Positions 11,897-22,652 of a DNA stretch of 64,000 bases are shown one piece after another (the first letter of the stretch is position 1; every line of letters starts with the position of its first letter). The notes under the pieces were generated by a model. It ran no database searches. It was not told where the DNA came from and saw only the letters and a program-made list of their open reading frames with translations. The position numbers and the translations under genes are program-made. Origin of the DNA: Proteles cristata cristata (lineage: Eukaryota > Chordata > Mammalia > Carnivora > Hyaenidae); assembly GCA_017311185.1 (NCBI GenBank), contig JAESUZ010003370.1:1-64000 (forward strand). The letters are read 5' to 3'.

Positions 11897-12318
11897 GCGT
11901 GTGTGTGTGGTATGTGTAGGTGTGTGGTGGGGTGTGTGCATATGTGTGTATGTGTGTGGTACATGTGTAGACGTGCACGTGTGTGGTGTATGTATATGTG
12001 TATGGTGTGTGTGTGTGCTTGTGTGTATATGTGTGTGGTATGTGTGTATATGTATAGATGTGCATGTGTATGGTGTGTGTATGTATATGCATGTGTGTTG
12101 GTGTTTGTGTTATGTGTAAACATGTATATGTGTGTGGTACATGTGTATATGTACAAGTGCGCACATGTGCGTAGTGTGTATGCATGTGTGTCTATGTCTG
12201 TGTGTGTGTGTATGTTTACAGGTGCGAGTGTATATGTCTGTGGTACGTGTATGTAGAGGTGTGTGTGTGAGTGTGCGCGTACAAGTGTGTGGCACGTGCG
12301 TGGAATGTGTGTGTGAGT
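11897..12318 (+). repeat. TG-rich imperfect microsatellite block
   Basis: About 420 bases made almost only of gtgtgt, gtatgt and tggt variants, with scattered gcgc and tatatg. There are few perfect runs longer than 20 bases, so this is an old, interrupted (TG)n expansion. Alternating purine-pyrimidine sequence of this kind can adopt Z-DNA. It creates long stop-free frames on both strands that should not be read as genes. Confidence 0.9.
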
Positions 12319-12457
12319 ATTCTGCAGTCACGCGTTTCAACCTCAGTACAGGCTGCCCGTGTCTCTGCTGTGACCCTCAGCAGTGTCTCCACGGCCAGCT
12401 TTCTTGTCCTCGCGTCCCGTGTCCTCCCCTCCTGCACACCCCGCCTGCCCCATGAGA

Positions 12458-12976
12458 CGGTGTCCCGTGTTCCGGTGTCCTGTGTCCTGGTGTCTCGTGT
12501 CCCGGTGTCCCGTGTCCCGGTGTCCTGTGTCCTGTGTCCTGTGTCCCGATGTCCTGTGTCCCGGTGTCCTGTGTCCTGTGTCCCGATGTCCATGTCCCAG
12601 TGTCCCGTGTCCTGGTGTCCCGTGTCCCGGTGTCCTGTGTCCGTGTCTTGGTGTCCGTGTCCCGGTGTCCCGTGTCCCGGTGTCCGTGTCCCAGTGTCCT
12701 GGTGTCCATGTCCCGGTTTCCCGTGTCCGTGTCCTGTGTCCCGTGTCCTGTGTCCTGTGTCCCGATGTCCATGTCCCATGTCCCATGTCCTGGTGTCCAT
12801 GTCCCGGTGTCCCATGTCCCGTGTCCCAGTGTCCCGTGTCCTGTGTCCCATGTCCTGGTGTCCATGTCCCGGTGTCCCATGTCCCGTGTCCCATGTCCCG
12901 TGTCCTGGTGTCCCATGTCCCGTGTCCCGGTGTCCCGTGTCCCGGTGTCCTGTGTCCCGTGTCCCGGTGTCCCGTG
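12458..12976 (+). repeat. GC-rich minisatellite, 7+8-base composite unit
   Basis: About 520 bases built from tgtccyg (7 bases) and tgtccygg (8 bases), giving a roughly 15-base composite repeated about 35 times. Variants include catgtccc and cgatgtcc. It is CpG-rich. The complementary strand carries many GGG runs spaced 4-5 bases apart. Almost no stop codon can be spelled by the unit, which explains the open frames of more than 330 codons on both strands. Confidence 0.95.
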
Positions 12977-13493
12977 CTGTGGAAGGGCAGGAGGCTGCAG
13001 GGAGGGGCGGGAGGGAAGGAGGGAAATGCGGGCAGAGAACCCGGCAAAGTCTCCCCGGGGAGCAGACTAGGGCCGTATTCCCAGTGACAGCTCCTCTGTC
13101 CCCTGCCTGCAGCGCAGGGACATCCGTCTCACTTGAGAACGATGAGGCCCTGCTGGGCTTCCTGCAGGGAGAGCCCCTAAAGCGGACCCCCGAGGCCGCC
13201 ACCCCCCCACTTCCCACTCAGCCCCAGCTCACCCCTGGGGGCTTATCACACCAGCGTAAGGTCGCGCCCCAGGAGGGCCTGGGCTGAGACGCTTCCATCT
13301 GCCTCTTCTCAGACTGGGGGGGGTGTCACCCTGCGACCTCAAATCTCTGACAGTCGCAAGAAGGGCTACTGACTTCCAGTGTGTCCAGCTTTTCCTCGTC
13401 ATGAGGATGAGCGTGTGGGCCTCCAAGCCCTCCTGTAAATACTGTAATGCATTATTACTGTTTATTATCTTACCATTCTTTCATGATGAAATT
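12977..13493. other. Unique GC-rich sequence
   Basis: About 520 bases downstream of the minisatellite. No splice-bounded exon or repeat family that I can support. Confidence 0.45.
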
Positions 13494-13507
13494 TGAAAAC
13501 ACTTCTT

Positions 13508-13710
13508 TTTTTAAATGTTTTTATTTATTTCTGAGAGAGAGAGACAGAGTGAGCAGGGGAGGGTCAGAGAGGGAGGGAGACACAGAATCTGAAGCAGCTC
13601 AGGCTCTGAGCTGTCAGCACAGAGCCCGACGCGGGGCTCAAACCCACGAACCGTGAGATCATGACCTGAGCTGAAGTCAGATGCTTAACCGACGGAGCCC
13701 CGGGCGCCCC
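13508..13710 (-). mobile_element. Felid Can-SINE with exact duplication
   Basis: Flanked by tgaaaacacttctt at 13494-13507 and 13711-13724, a perfect 14-base target-site duplication. The body is nearly intact (gagcccgacgcggggctcaa). Confidence 0.95.
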
Positions 13711-13929
13711 TGAAAACACTTCTTACAGTAGAGAGCAAAGCCTAAGGACCCTTCAAGTGCCCCCTCCTCAAGGCACCTGCCGTCTGGAACCGCCTCCCCG
13801 GGCCGGGGCTGCCGCAGGCCGTCCCACAGCCCACAGCACGCCGGCGTGCACGAGGCCAGGGAGCCGGCTCATGTCAGATGGACGTCACCGTGACAAGACC
13901 CCAGATTCAGCCATTATCAGGACTCCTGC

Positions 13930-14102
13930 GGGGCGCCTGGGGCTCCGTCGGTTAAGCGTCTGACTTCAGCTCAGGTCATGGTCTCACGGTTCACGAGTTC
14001 AAGCCCCGCATCGGGCTCTGTGCTGACAGCTCAGAGCCTGGAGCTGCTTCAGATGCTCTGTCTCTCTCTCTGTGTCTCTCTCAAAAATAATTGAACATTA
14101 AA
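13930..14102 (+). mobile_element. Can-SINE, host of a second SINE
   Basis: Head ggggcgcctggggctccgtc, a short CT tract and a tail reading ctctctcaaaaataattg. The next SINE has inserted into this A-rich tail. Confidence 0.9.
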
Positions 14103-14325
14103 GGGGCGCCTGGGTGGCTTAGTCGGTTAAGCGTCCGACTTTCGCTTAGGTCATGATCTCGCGGTTCGTGGGTTCAAGCCCCGCGTCGGGCTCTGTGCTG
14201 ACTGCCAGCTCAGAGCCTGGAGCCTGTTTCAGTCTGTGACTCCCTCTCTCTCTGACCCTCCCCTGCTCACGCTGTCTCTCTCACTCCTAGAAATAAATAA
14301 AAAACATTTAAAAAAAATATTAAAA
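14103..14325 (+). mobile_element. Young felid Can-SINE inserted in a SINE tail
   Basis: Flanked by a perfect 20-base direct repeat (14083-14102 and 14326-14345) derived from the tail of the preceding SINE. It carries the gtccgactttcgcttaggtc head and ctcctagaaataaataaa tail variants shared with the copies at 34141, 35427 and 48254. Confidence 0.95.
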
Positions 14326-14345
14326 AAAAATAATTGAACATTAAA

Positions 14346-14934
14346 AACATTTTAAAAAATATTCCATGCACTCCCCTGGGATCATTTTGAAATAGTCTGG
14401 ACATAAAAAATTCCATCCATGAACATATTACCATTATGTCTAGAAGCTTCCATTGTCACACCTGCTCTCCACATCCAGGCAGCGTTCATGTATCTCATTG
14501 TCTTAGAATCACTTTGTAACAGTTTGTCTGAATCGGGGTCCAAATAAGGAACTGTTCATGACAGAGCCCTCCAGTAACCACCCTTCCCATACATTTTTGT
14601 GGAAAAAAGTAGATAATTTGTTTAACAGGTTTCCTCACAGACAGGATTTCACTGATTATTCCTCTGTTCCCTGTGCTTCCTATGGATTCATAGTTGGAGC
14701 ACAAGTTTCGATCAGATTCATGTTCCTCCCCCGACCCTTTTTCTCACCTTATTGGTGAGATTACCTCCTAACTGCGAGGGAGGCTGCGTCAGGAGGTCCA
14801 GGGTGCCGGGTTTCTCGCCTTCTGCAGTGTCTGGGCCTTCACCGTGACTCTGGTAGGGACTGCAAAGTGCAATGTTCTCTTTCACAAAACCGTCTTCATT
14901 TCCTTGCTGGAATATTTCTTTTTTTGTAAATTTT
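14346..14934. other. Unique sequence, no gene seen
   Basis: About 590 bases, no recognised repeat or exon. Confidence 0.45.
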
Positions 14935-15095
14935 TTACTTTTTAAAAATTTTATTTAATTTTTTAAAAATTTAAATCCACATTAGTTAGCGTGTAGTGTA
15001 ATAATGTTTCAGGAATAGAATTTAGTGATTCATCACTTACATACAACACCCAGTGCACATCTCAACAAGAGCCCTTGTTAATGCCCCTTGCGAAT
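14935..15095 (-). mobile_element. L1 3' UTR fragment, second subfamily
   Basis: Antisense sequence taaatccacattagttagcg, then gaatttagtgattcatcact, then acaacacccagtgcacatct. This differs from the 3' ends at 1-302, 914-1209 and 31410-31862, so at least two L1 3' UTR lineages are present. Confidence 0.7.
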
Positions 15096-15104
15096 GTTTC
15101 TTTG

Positions 15105-15297
15105 TTTTTTCTTTTAATGTTTATTTGTTTGGAGAGAGAGACAGAGAGAAAACACACAAGTAGAGAAGGGGCAGAGAGAAGGAGAGAGCGCGAGAGATAG
15201 AATCTCAGCACAGAGTCCAATGCAGGGCTCGATCCCATGAACTGGAGCCAAAATCAAGTGTTGGACGCTTAACCGACTGAGCCACTCAGGTGCTCTG
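15105..15297 (-). mobile_element. Felid Can-SINE
   Basis: Head complement ccgactgagccactcaggtg and GA-rich tract at 15132-15200. It is inserted at the end of the L1 fragment. Confidence 0.88.
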
Positions 15298-15890
15298 TGG
15301 CTGTACTATTTCCGTAAAGAGAGACGCTCCTTCCTCCCACTGGGGCCGAGCACCTGACCATGGGCATGAAGTCGCCCTTCACGGCTGTAATACAGTCAGG
15401 GGCTCCGAGATGCTCAGAGCCGAGACTGCGCTTTCCTGTGTCTGGGACTCCCTTGTGGAGAGAGTACAGGGAGAGGCGAAGCACGTGACTCACCACACGA
15501 CCCACCACGATTCCCACGGGGAATGCTTTAATACCTAAGAACAATTAAGCAAAAACTGGCCAAATATTAGAGTCTTAGAATTGATCACTTATTATACGTG
15601 GATATTTATTACATTGTTCTCTACACTTTTGAATTTTAAAGTATCTGAAGACAGCATGTTGTATCGTGTAAGAAAATGTGTTCATGACCTTGAGGTAGTG
15701 AAAACTGTAAACAACTTGCACAAGCCTAGGAGACTAACAGCCTAAATATGAACAGGTCAAACACAGGAACAGAACAAAACTAGAGAAGACATGGAAATAG
15801 TGAATGAGTGTGTGAGTAGACCAGGGACCAATTTCACTGTAGTGAGGGAGGTAAAATAAGATGAGTTAAGAGATGAATGCAATTTCCCCC
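15298..15890. other. Unique sequence, no gene seen
   Basis: About 590 bases. The short open frames at 15269-15544 overlap on both strands and carry no recognisable domain. Confidence 0.45.
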
Positions 15891-16013
15891 TTTTCATTTA
15901 TTTTTATTCTTTAGTGTTTAGTAATGAAAGAACTGGGGGCATAGAATTTTCCACTCAGTGCAACTTAGTGAAATCCCATGAGTTTTGCTGCGTACGTTTA
16001 AAAAATCAGTATC

Positions 16014-16235
16014 GGGGTGCCCGGGTGGCTCAGTAGGTTAGTATCCAACTCTTGATTTTGGCTCAGGTCATGATCTCTTGGTTCATGAGATCGAGCCCCC
16101 CATAGGGCTCTGTGCTGATGGTGTGGAGTCGGCTTGGGGTTCTCTTTCTCTCCCTTTCTCTCTGCCTCTCCTGCCAGCTCGCTCTCTCTGTCTCTCTCTC
16201 TTTCTCAAAATAAATGAATAAATTTAAAGAAATCA
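16014..16235 (+). mobile_element. Felid Can-SINE, full length
   Basis: Head ggggtgcccgggtggctcag, CT-rich tract 16138-16206 and tail ending tgaataaattta. A duplication is only vaguely visible (aaaaatcagtatc against agaaatcattac). Confidence 0.9.
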
Positions 16236-16506
16236 TTACTTTTTAAGTATTGTGCAATTTTGATTTTGCGTACCTCTTGGAGATGGAATTTGTTTTCTTG
16301 TATGATAGAAAGTTAAACATTTTTGATGTTTGAGTTATTCTGGTTGTTAATTTTCTCGTCTTTCTCCTCAATGCATTTTGGTTTGAAACTTATTGAATTA
16401 TCTCTGCTTCACAGAAATTTTTAAGTTTTATTTAGGGCTTTATATATAATCAGTCAATATTTCATGAGCAGTTCAAGATAAACTGTATTCTTCCCTTCTC
16501 CCCGGT

Positions 16507-16530
16507 CCCACCCCCCCCACCCCCGCCCCC
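16507..16530 (-). other. G-quadruplex motif (C-run on plus strand)
   Basis: Plus strand carries four C runs of 3, 8, 5 and 5 separated by single bases, so the minus strand has four G runs with one-base loops. That is the pattern known to form very stable parallel quadruplexes. Confidence 0.8.
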
Positions 16531-16611
16531 GGGCATAGTGTTCAATACCAGTCGATTAGATTTACCTTTTTCAGTGTGGCATTCAGATTTTCTACTTCGT
16601 TTTTCTTTTAT

Positions 16612-16755
16612 AGTGTGGTCTGTGCATCAGAATGATCTGGAGAGCGTATTACCTTCAGATTCCCGTGCTGCACTCCTGACTTACAGGACTAGAATCTTCT
16701 GAGTGGCACTCTTGGAAGTATCACATATCATTCTGGTACACACTGCATGTGGAAA
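16612..16755 (+). mobile_element. hAT-Charlie-type short DNA transposon relic
   Basis: Resembles the common hAT MITE whose ends contain catcagaatnatctgg and its inverted copy: gcatcagaatgatctggaga near the start and atcattctggtacacactgc near the end. Family (MER3, MER20 or similar) not resolved. Confidence 0.5.
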
Positions 16756-17093
16756 ATCATTTGCTATGGTCTTCGTTTCTTCTCTGCTTGAAAACACTTC
16801 TCAGTAGCTGATGGGTGTGTTGTCTCCTACTGCGGTCATGTTCTCCCATCTCCCCGTGCTTCCTTCCTTTTTTGCTTGGTGAATTTTGACGCTAGATTAT
16901 TTGGGACATAAAAATAGATGCGGGCTCATGTGTGTGGTAGCCTCGGTCGTTGCCGAGTGAGCCTTGCCTCAAGTTAAATCTTCTCTGTTATTACCATTGG
17001 TGCCTTGCTTTCTTCTAATCGTGTTTGCAGAATACATCTCTGCCTGTCGTTTGTAATTTCATGTGTTCTGGGTTGTTTTCTCTTTGTCATTTA

Positions 17094-17268
17094 AAAAAAA
17101 ATTTTTAATGTTTAATTATTTTTGAGAGGGCGACACAGAATCTGAAGCAGGCTCCAGGCTCTGAGCTGTCAGCACAGAGCCCGACGCGGGGCTCAAACCC
17201 ACAAACCGCAAGATCATGACCTGAGCCAAAGTCCGATGCGTAACTGACTGAGCCCCCCAGGCACCCCC
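17094..17268 (-). mobile_element. Can-SINE with internal deletion
   Basis: Flanked by ctttgtcattta at 17082-17093 and 17269-17280, a perfect 12-base duplication. The GA tract is nearly absent (tgagagggcgacacagaatc), so about 40 bases of the CT region were lost before or after insertion. Confidence 0.92.
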
Positions 17269-17899
17269 CTTTGTCATTTATTTTTTTACACAGCTTCCAG
17301 GAGGGTTTTGATTCAATCTGAAAATCATTTTTCCTTGTAATAAAGCAGTTTGTCTGTGACTGGATATTACAGATACATTTGCCTTTAACTCTTCACCTCA
17401 TTACTCTTCATGTCTTCTCCATTTTTTTTTTCTCTCCTTATCTCTTGCTATATGGCTTCTCTTTTTGAGTGTGTCAGTATTTTCCTTTTGATAATTTGGA
17501 AGATTTACAGTCAATTTCAGTTCTTCTAGGATCAGCCTTACAACTTTTAATAACTTACTGAACCCTCCCCACTTTGCTTTACACTTACCAACTTTAACGA
17601 TATCTATCGATTCCCTGCAAGGAAACAAACACTTCCCCTCCCTCCTAATCTTTATGTTATTATATTATATTCTTCAAGTGGCTGCTGTGTTATCTTGGGA
17701 TGTGCGTGGTCCTTTCGAGCTTTCTCCCTGGGGCTCTGCACCTGGCCAGCTGACTGCCTCCTTGATGCTAACAACCGGGAGTCTGAATAAGCAGCTTCAG
17801 CTTGAAACACCAGAGCCAAACTGGGGTCCCTGTGCCCCAGACACCTCCTTCCACCTTCTCGCACACTTTGGGAGAGAGATCACTCTCTACCTCTTCGCC

Positions 17900-18790
17900 A
17901 AAGCCAAACCCTGTGGTATCATCCTTAGCTCCTCCTTAGTCTGCGTCCAGAAAGTCGAATCCAACATTTCTTCTCCAAAATAGACTTGAATCTTTTTCTC
18001 TCCCTCCTCTGGCCAAATGCCCCAGTTCACAACACCTGCAGCCCCAAAACTTTCTGGCCCCCCATTTCCCCTCCCCCGGCAGGCGCTTACCCTCCAAAGT
18101 CCATCTATTCCCAGCACGGACAGGGGCCATCGCCACCCTGCGTGAGACCTTTTGCTGATCTGATTATTCTCAGAATGAGACTCCGTCTCCTCCCCGCTGC
18201 CTACACGGCAGGTCTCTGCCACGGCGGCTGGACCCAGACCCCGGCCCGGGCAGCCGCCCTTTGTCTGCATGATGCTGGACAGTGTCCCTCTCCCGAGAGC
18301 GTCTCTGTTTGCGCGACCGACCAGACGGTCATCTTCGCTCCTGCCCATCTTTCCCACAAACTCACATCCTGTCCCTCCCTCTCATCCTGCTCTGGCTACA
18401 TTTGCCTTTGTTCTTTCAGTCAGGCTTGCAAGTCTTTCCCCACCCAGCGCCTTTACACCTGTTCTGGAATGTTCTCCACCCACATCCACACGAGGCTGCC
18501 TCATCTCCCCCTTCAGGTATGGGGCAAATGTTACCTCCTCAGAGATGCCTTCCCTGATGCCGGAGCCCCGAGTAACGCCCACTCCCCATTGTTCCTCGTG
18601 CGTCTGTCCCTTCATCGTTCTTTCTCACAGGGACACCAAGTCACCGTGGCCTCAGTTACGTGCCGTCTGCCGCCCCCACCGGAACGCAGGCTGCGCGAGG
18701 ACCTGGCCTCCGCCCGCTTCACCGCTGTCTATCCCAGACCACACGCTGTGCCTGCTTCCCAAAGAAATACTTGTTGAATGAATGAATATA
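17900..18790 (+). mobile_element. Long L2 3' region
   Basis: About 890 bases of L2 order: catccttagctcctccttag, then tgctgatctgattattctca, tggctacatttgcctttgtt, gttacctcctcagagatgcc, and the diagnostic end cttgttgaatgaatgaat. The 263-codon frame at 17986-18777 coincides with this L2 and matches no known protein, so I read it as chance. Confidence 0.75.
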
Positions 18791-21700
18791 TTTAATTGAC
18801 TTTTTTTTTTAATCTGATCTGGGCGGCATGTGTCAGTTCCCCAGGGAAGCGGAGACATTTGTTCACTTTAGACTTTTTCCATCTGTTCCAGCTCTGTGAT
18901 TTTTTCTCACTTATATTCCCATTTGCGTTTCCCCGTAGTTTCTAACATTTCCCTCCCACTTGATGCCCACAGTCTCTGTGCCTTATGATGCTTAGTCCCA
19001 CCTTCAAATGGTCACACGTGGTGCCTCTGCCTCTGGAGCCCTGGCTTCCTACCCTCGCTGGCTGCCCACTGGCTGCCCACACCCCTTCACCTGCTCCCCC
19101 CACCCTCCCCCACCCCCTGCCTTTCACGTGCCAGCTCATGTCCACTCATGACATTTTTTATGGGTGAACATGCGTCTATAAGGCAAAACTGTCAGTATCT
19201 TGAGAGCAGATGCCGTGGCCAGAGTTTCCCGTGTCCACCACAGTGTCTAGGAAATAGTCCAGCACTTCATACACCTGCAGAAAGCCGCCCTGTCCAAATC
19301 CCTGCCCCCGGAATGGCAGGCACCCACCCCTGGGCAGAGGAATGCTCGGTGAAGCCCAGCTGGACCCCGGCCGAGAGACAGCAGGGAGTGTGCAAGCTGT
19401 GTGCTCCTGGCGTGGGGTGACGGACACCTGTGGACTCAGTGGGACTCCGCCTCCTCATCAGCGTGGGGTCAGGGCTGTGGAGTCGGGGCTGCCCGATTGC
19501 AGTTGTGCTGGTAGGAAAACAAGTGATGTGCTTGAGGTTAAAGGATTGAGATGATGATGTGAGCAACTGATGGCTACGATCACATGCCAGTGACCCAGCA
19601 TGTCCACGTGGTCGCTGTCATGACTTGACGTGTGCACGGGAGCAAATCCCGGTGGAGCCTCGGCCTGGGCTGGGTCAGCCATCAAGAGAGCGCTGAGCCC
19701 TCCTCCCACCCCCCACCCTGCCCTGTGCCTTTCCAGGAACCGGGAACTGTTTTACGGTTACCTTTGTGGGGGCTCCCCCGAGGATGAGCCTGTGCCGTGT
19801 TTGAGAAACTCATTCATGCACCAAACAATTGACCAGATTATTTGTGTCAACAGATAAATATTTTTTCATTATGGCTGCATCAATAATCTCCGTGTCCCCA
19901 TTTGGGACGATGATAAAGATCACACGCGAGGTGGCATCACTCGTAAAGCACATCCCTCTTCCTGAATCACAGTCACCTTTTGTATCAATCAGAACGCCCT
20001 GGGTGTAATGGCTAAATTAGAGAAGGAAGTTTCTCCTTTCAAATCTAGGCTTTCTGAACGAACATCACACACGTAACTTCACCTTCCTCTTTTGCAAATA
20101 TGCGATTACTCTTTCATTTCGTTCTGTTCTTTAAAGATATCTTTTCTCCTCTGAATTCAAAGGGAACTCATTCTCGTTCTACAAGCACACAGTACAAGGA
20201 GCATTCTGTCGCTGAGCCCATCTGCTGTGATTATTTGGGTTTTTTGTCGTTCAGCCTTTTCTTCGGCACAGTTTCATACGTGTATTCCCAGCACACGTGC
20301 GGCCGCTCCGGGGGCGGCGGCTGGATTAGAACCCAGCTCTGTAGGTGTGAGGGCCACACGGCGGACTGGGACTCTGCCCGGGGGCTCCCAGGCCGGTGTC
20401 CGGCTCTCCTCAGGCTGGGCTCCTCTCTGGGGGCCCTGGGCAAGAACCCACTTGCCAACACGTTCGGATCCTGGGCCAGATTCAGTTGCTCACATCTGCA
20501 GGGCCGACGGCCCATCTCCTTGCCTCTGTCAGCGACGGCGTCTCGCTGGTCTCCTCACACCGTCTGCTCTCCTCCTCACGGGGCCTTCAGTCAGACACCT
20601 CTGCTTCCTCTCTGCACTCAGCTGGAAGATGCTCCTTTAAAGGGCCCCGTGTGATGGGTTCGGTCCACAGTGATGCCCTTTCCCTGGCAGGGCGCCCGTG
20701 TCTATGGCATCACAGAGCCATCGAGCGGCACCTCGCCCTCCTCGCCAGGTCTGGCCAGTCCCGGTGGGACCTTGGGGGTCGTGCTTGGAGTTCTGCCGAC
20801 CACATGTCTGGATATTTCAAAGCACTTTACCTTTTACCTTTTAATTGGCGTTTTATTTAATTTAAGAATGGAATTGAGACTGGTACCATTTGGTAAGCTT
20901 TTCACTTAACCCTGCACGGGAATGTTTCTCCTGCCATCCAGTGTTCCGGAACGCGATGCTTCAGGACTGCAGAGCTTTAGAGGCACATAAGCTGTTTTCT
21001 CACCCCTGTGTTACTGGGCATTTGCCTTGTCTCACACTTTGCTGTCTCATGAGTCACACAGCCGTGAACATAATTCCGTGCACGTGTCCCATAAAATCTC
21101 GGGGTGAGAAGCTCCAGGGTAAGTGTCTTGTGGCTTCCGAGACCCTGCCCTATGGGTCCCAGAAGAGCCGCACCCACCCCCACTCTGACCACCAGTGTGT
21201 AAATGTGCTCGCTTCCTCGCGGCCTTACTAACATCAGGATGTGCCCCTTGGTTTACAAGATCACAGCAACTTGAGGCTGTGACTCTGAATAAGCCAACCT
21301 TCTGACACCCACGGCTTGGGACTCTGGCGGTCCCCAGCATGTCCTGTCCCCTGTGCGTTTTTAGTTAGGGGACACCAAATACATCAAGGGCCTTGTCACC
21401 ATCAATGGTCACCCATCAAGGGTTGACTAGTGACGAGTTGCAGGGTCATCAGAGTCCTTCCTGCTGGCGATGGGCCTTGACAGTCGCAAGCGGTGACCCG
21501 ATGGGGTGTCTTCACCATCTACTCAATATATATATTTCCACGGTCCTGAGGAATGTGGCTACTTAAGCCCCTTGGCTTCACTCCTCCTGAAAACATTGTC
21601 CTCAGCCCTCTCTGGAATGATCTTTTTACTCTTTTTGCCGTTTCTATGGCACCCGGTGAAATGGTTGTGCCTTCCGACGCATGCCTCTGAAGCACTGAGC

Positions 21701-22444
21701 CTGTCTATAGGGGAGGAGAGAGCAGTGTCAGAGCCGGGACAAGAGCGGGCATGGACTTAGTCACCCAGCTTGGGCGTCTGGTCCTGCGGGACCAGGAGAG
21801 TGCAGCCAGTCAGCGCAGACCCTCCCCTGATGGCCACGTCCATGCCCACCCAGTGGCCGCCTGGCACTCCTGCCGTCGGGGACCCTGTCTCGGAAGATAA
21901 TAAGAAGCAGCAGCACTGACGTGGCTCCACAGGGACCTAGCTCTTCAAGCGTGGTCTTTCCTGTGGCTCCGCTCACGCAGGGCTGGCCGCCAGTGAGAGG
22001 CAGCCAGGTGCTGAGAACGTGACCCTCATCGGGATGGCAGAGCACACCTGGGTGACACTGCCGAGCGGAGGGGCTCCAGGAAGTTCTCCAAGTTGATGAC
22101 ACTTCCTGACTGTCTGAGTGGTGGCCTGTCCGGAGGCTCTGGAGAGGTGGCCTTTCTCTCCCCTAGCCCAGGTCTCCCAAATGAACCCCTAATTGTAGCC
22201 TTCCGTAGATCACAGGCTTTCCTACTGGAGCCACTAAAATCACTCCTCAGAGGCCAAGAACTGCTTGGTGTGTGTGTTCAGTCAGCCTGTGAAGGAGACC
22301 TCTGTTCTGATAGAAGACTCTAGTCCTGGCAGTGAGAAGACCCACGTCCCCCTGCATGCTGTTGACTGAAGCTGCCCGGGATCCAACACCACACACACCG
22401 TGGCTTTATGAGCCTCTCTTGCGATTCCCTCGCATGTGGTTCCA
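18791..22444. other. Long SINE-free, GC-rich unique block
   Basis: About 3.6 kb without young repeats. A short L2-like stretch may lie near 19140-19270. A tandem ggctgcccact duplication lies at 19059-19079, C-runs with quadruplex pattern at 19096-19117 and 19705-19723, and a NotI-type gcggccgc at 20299-20306. Open frames of up to 184 codons (20100-20654) show no domain I recognise. Confidence 0.5.
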
Positions 22445-22652
22445 AGGCACCTGGGTGGCTCAGTCGGTTAAGTGTCTGACTGCAGCTCAGGTCATGATCT
22501 CGTGGTTCGTGAGCTCGAGCCCCGCGTTGGGCTCTGTGCTGACAGCTCAGAGCCTGGACCTGCTTCCCATTCTGTGTCTCCCTCTCTCTCTCTGCCCCTC
22601 CCCTTCTTGCTGTCTCTCTTTTAAAAATAAACATTAAAAACAAACTTAAAAA
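22445..22652 (+). mobile_element. Felid Can-SINE
   Basis: Head ggcacctgggtggctcagtc, clear A and B boxes, CT tract 22574-22618, A-rich tail with aaacttaaaaaaacccc. No clean duplication. Confidence 0.92.

Larger units (their letters stand above)
15895..17670 (-). mobile_element. Old L1M ORF2 / 3' UTR, interrupted
   Basis: Antisense L1 blocks in order: agtgaaatcccatgagtttt (15967-15986), aatatttcatgagcagttca (16457-16476), gctgatgggtgtgttgtctc (16808-16827), gcttggtgaattttgacgct (16874-16893). Two SINEs and a short DNA transposon relic are nested within it. Broken in every frame. Confidence 0.6.

Noticed and set aside
11168..12256. A 362-codon plus frame
   Set aside because: It runs from an old L1 3' UTR through unique DNA into the TG block; no domain and no coherent composition.
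11897..12318. CRISPR-like regularly spaced repeats
   Set aside because: The repeats have no unique spacers of constant length and the genome is mammalian.
12216..13287. Open frames of more than 330 codons on both strands
   Set aside because: They are spelled by the minisatellite, whose 7- and 8-base units cannot form stop codons; the peptides are simple repeats of a few residues.
17986..18777. A 263-codon plus frame
   Set aside because: It coincides with a long L2 copy and resembles no known protein; another frame of 170 codons overlaps it.
20100..20654. A 184-codon plus frame
   Set aside because: Other frames of 137 and 154 codons overlap it on the same strand, no start context or splice site supports it, and no family is recognisable.
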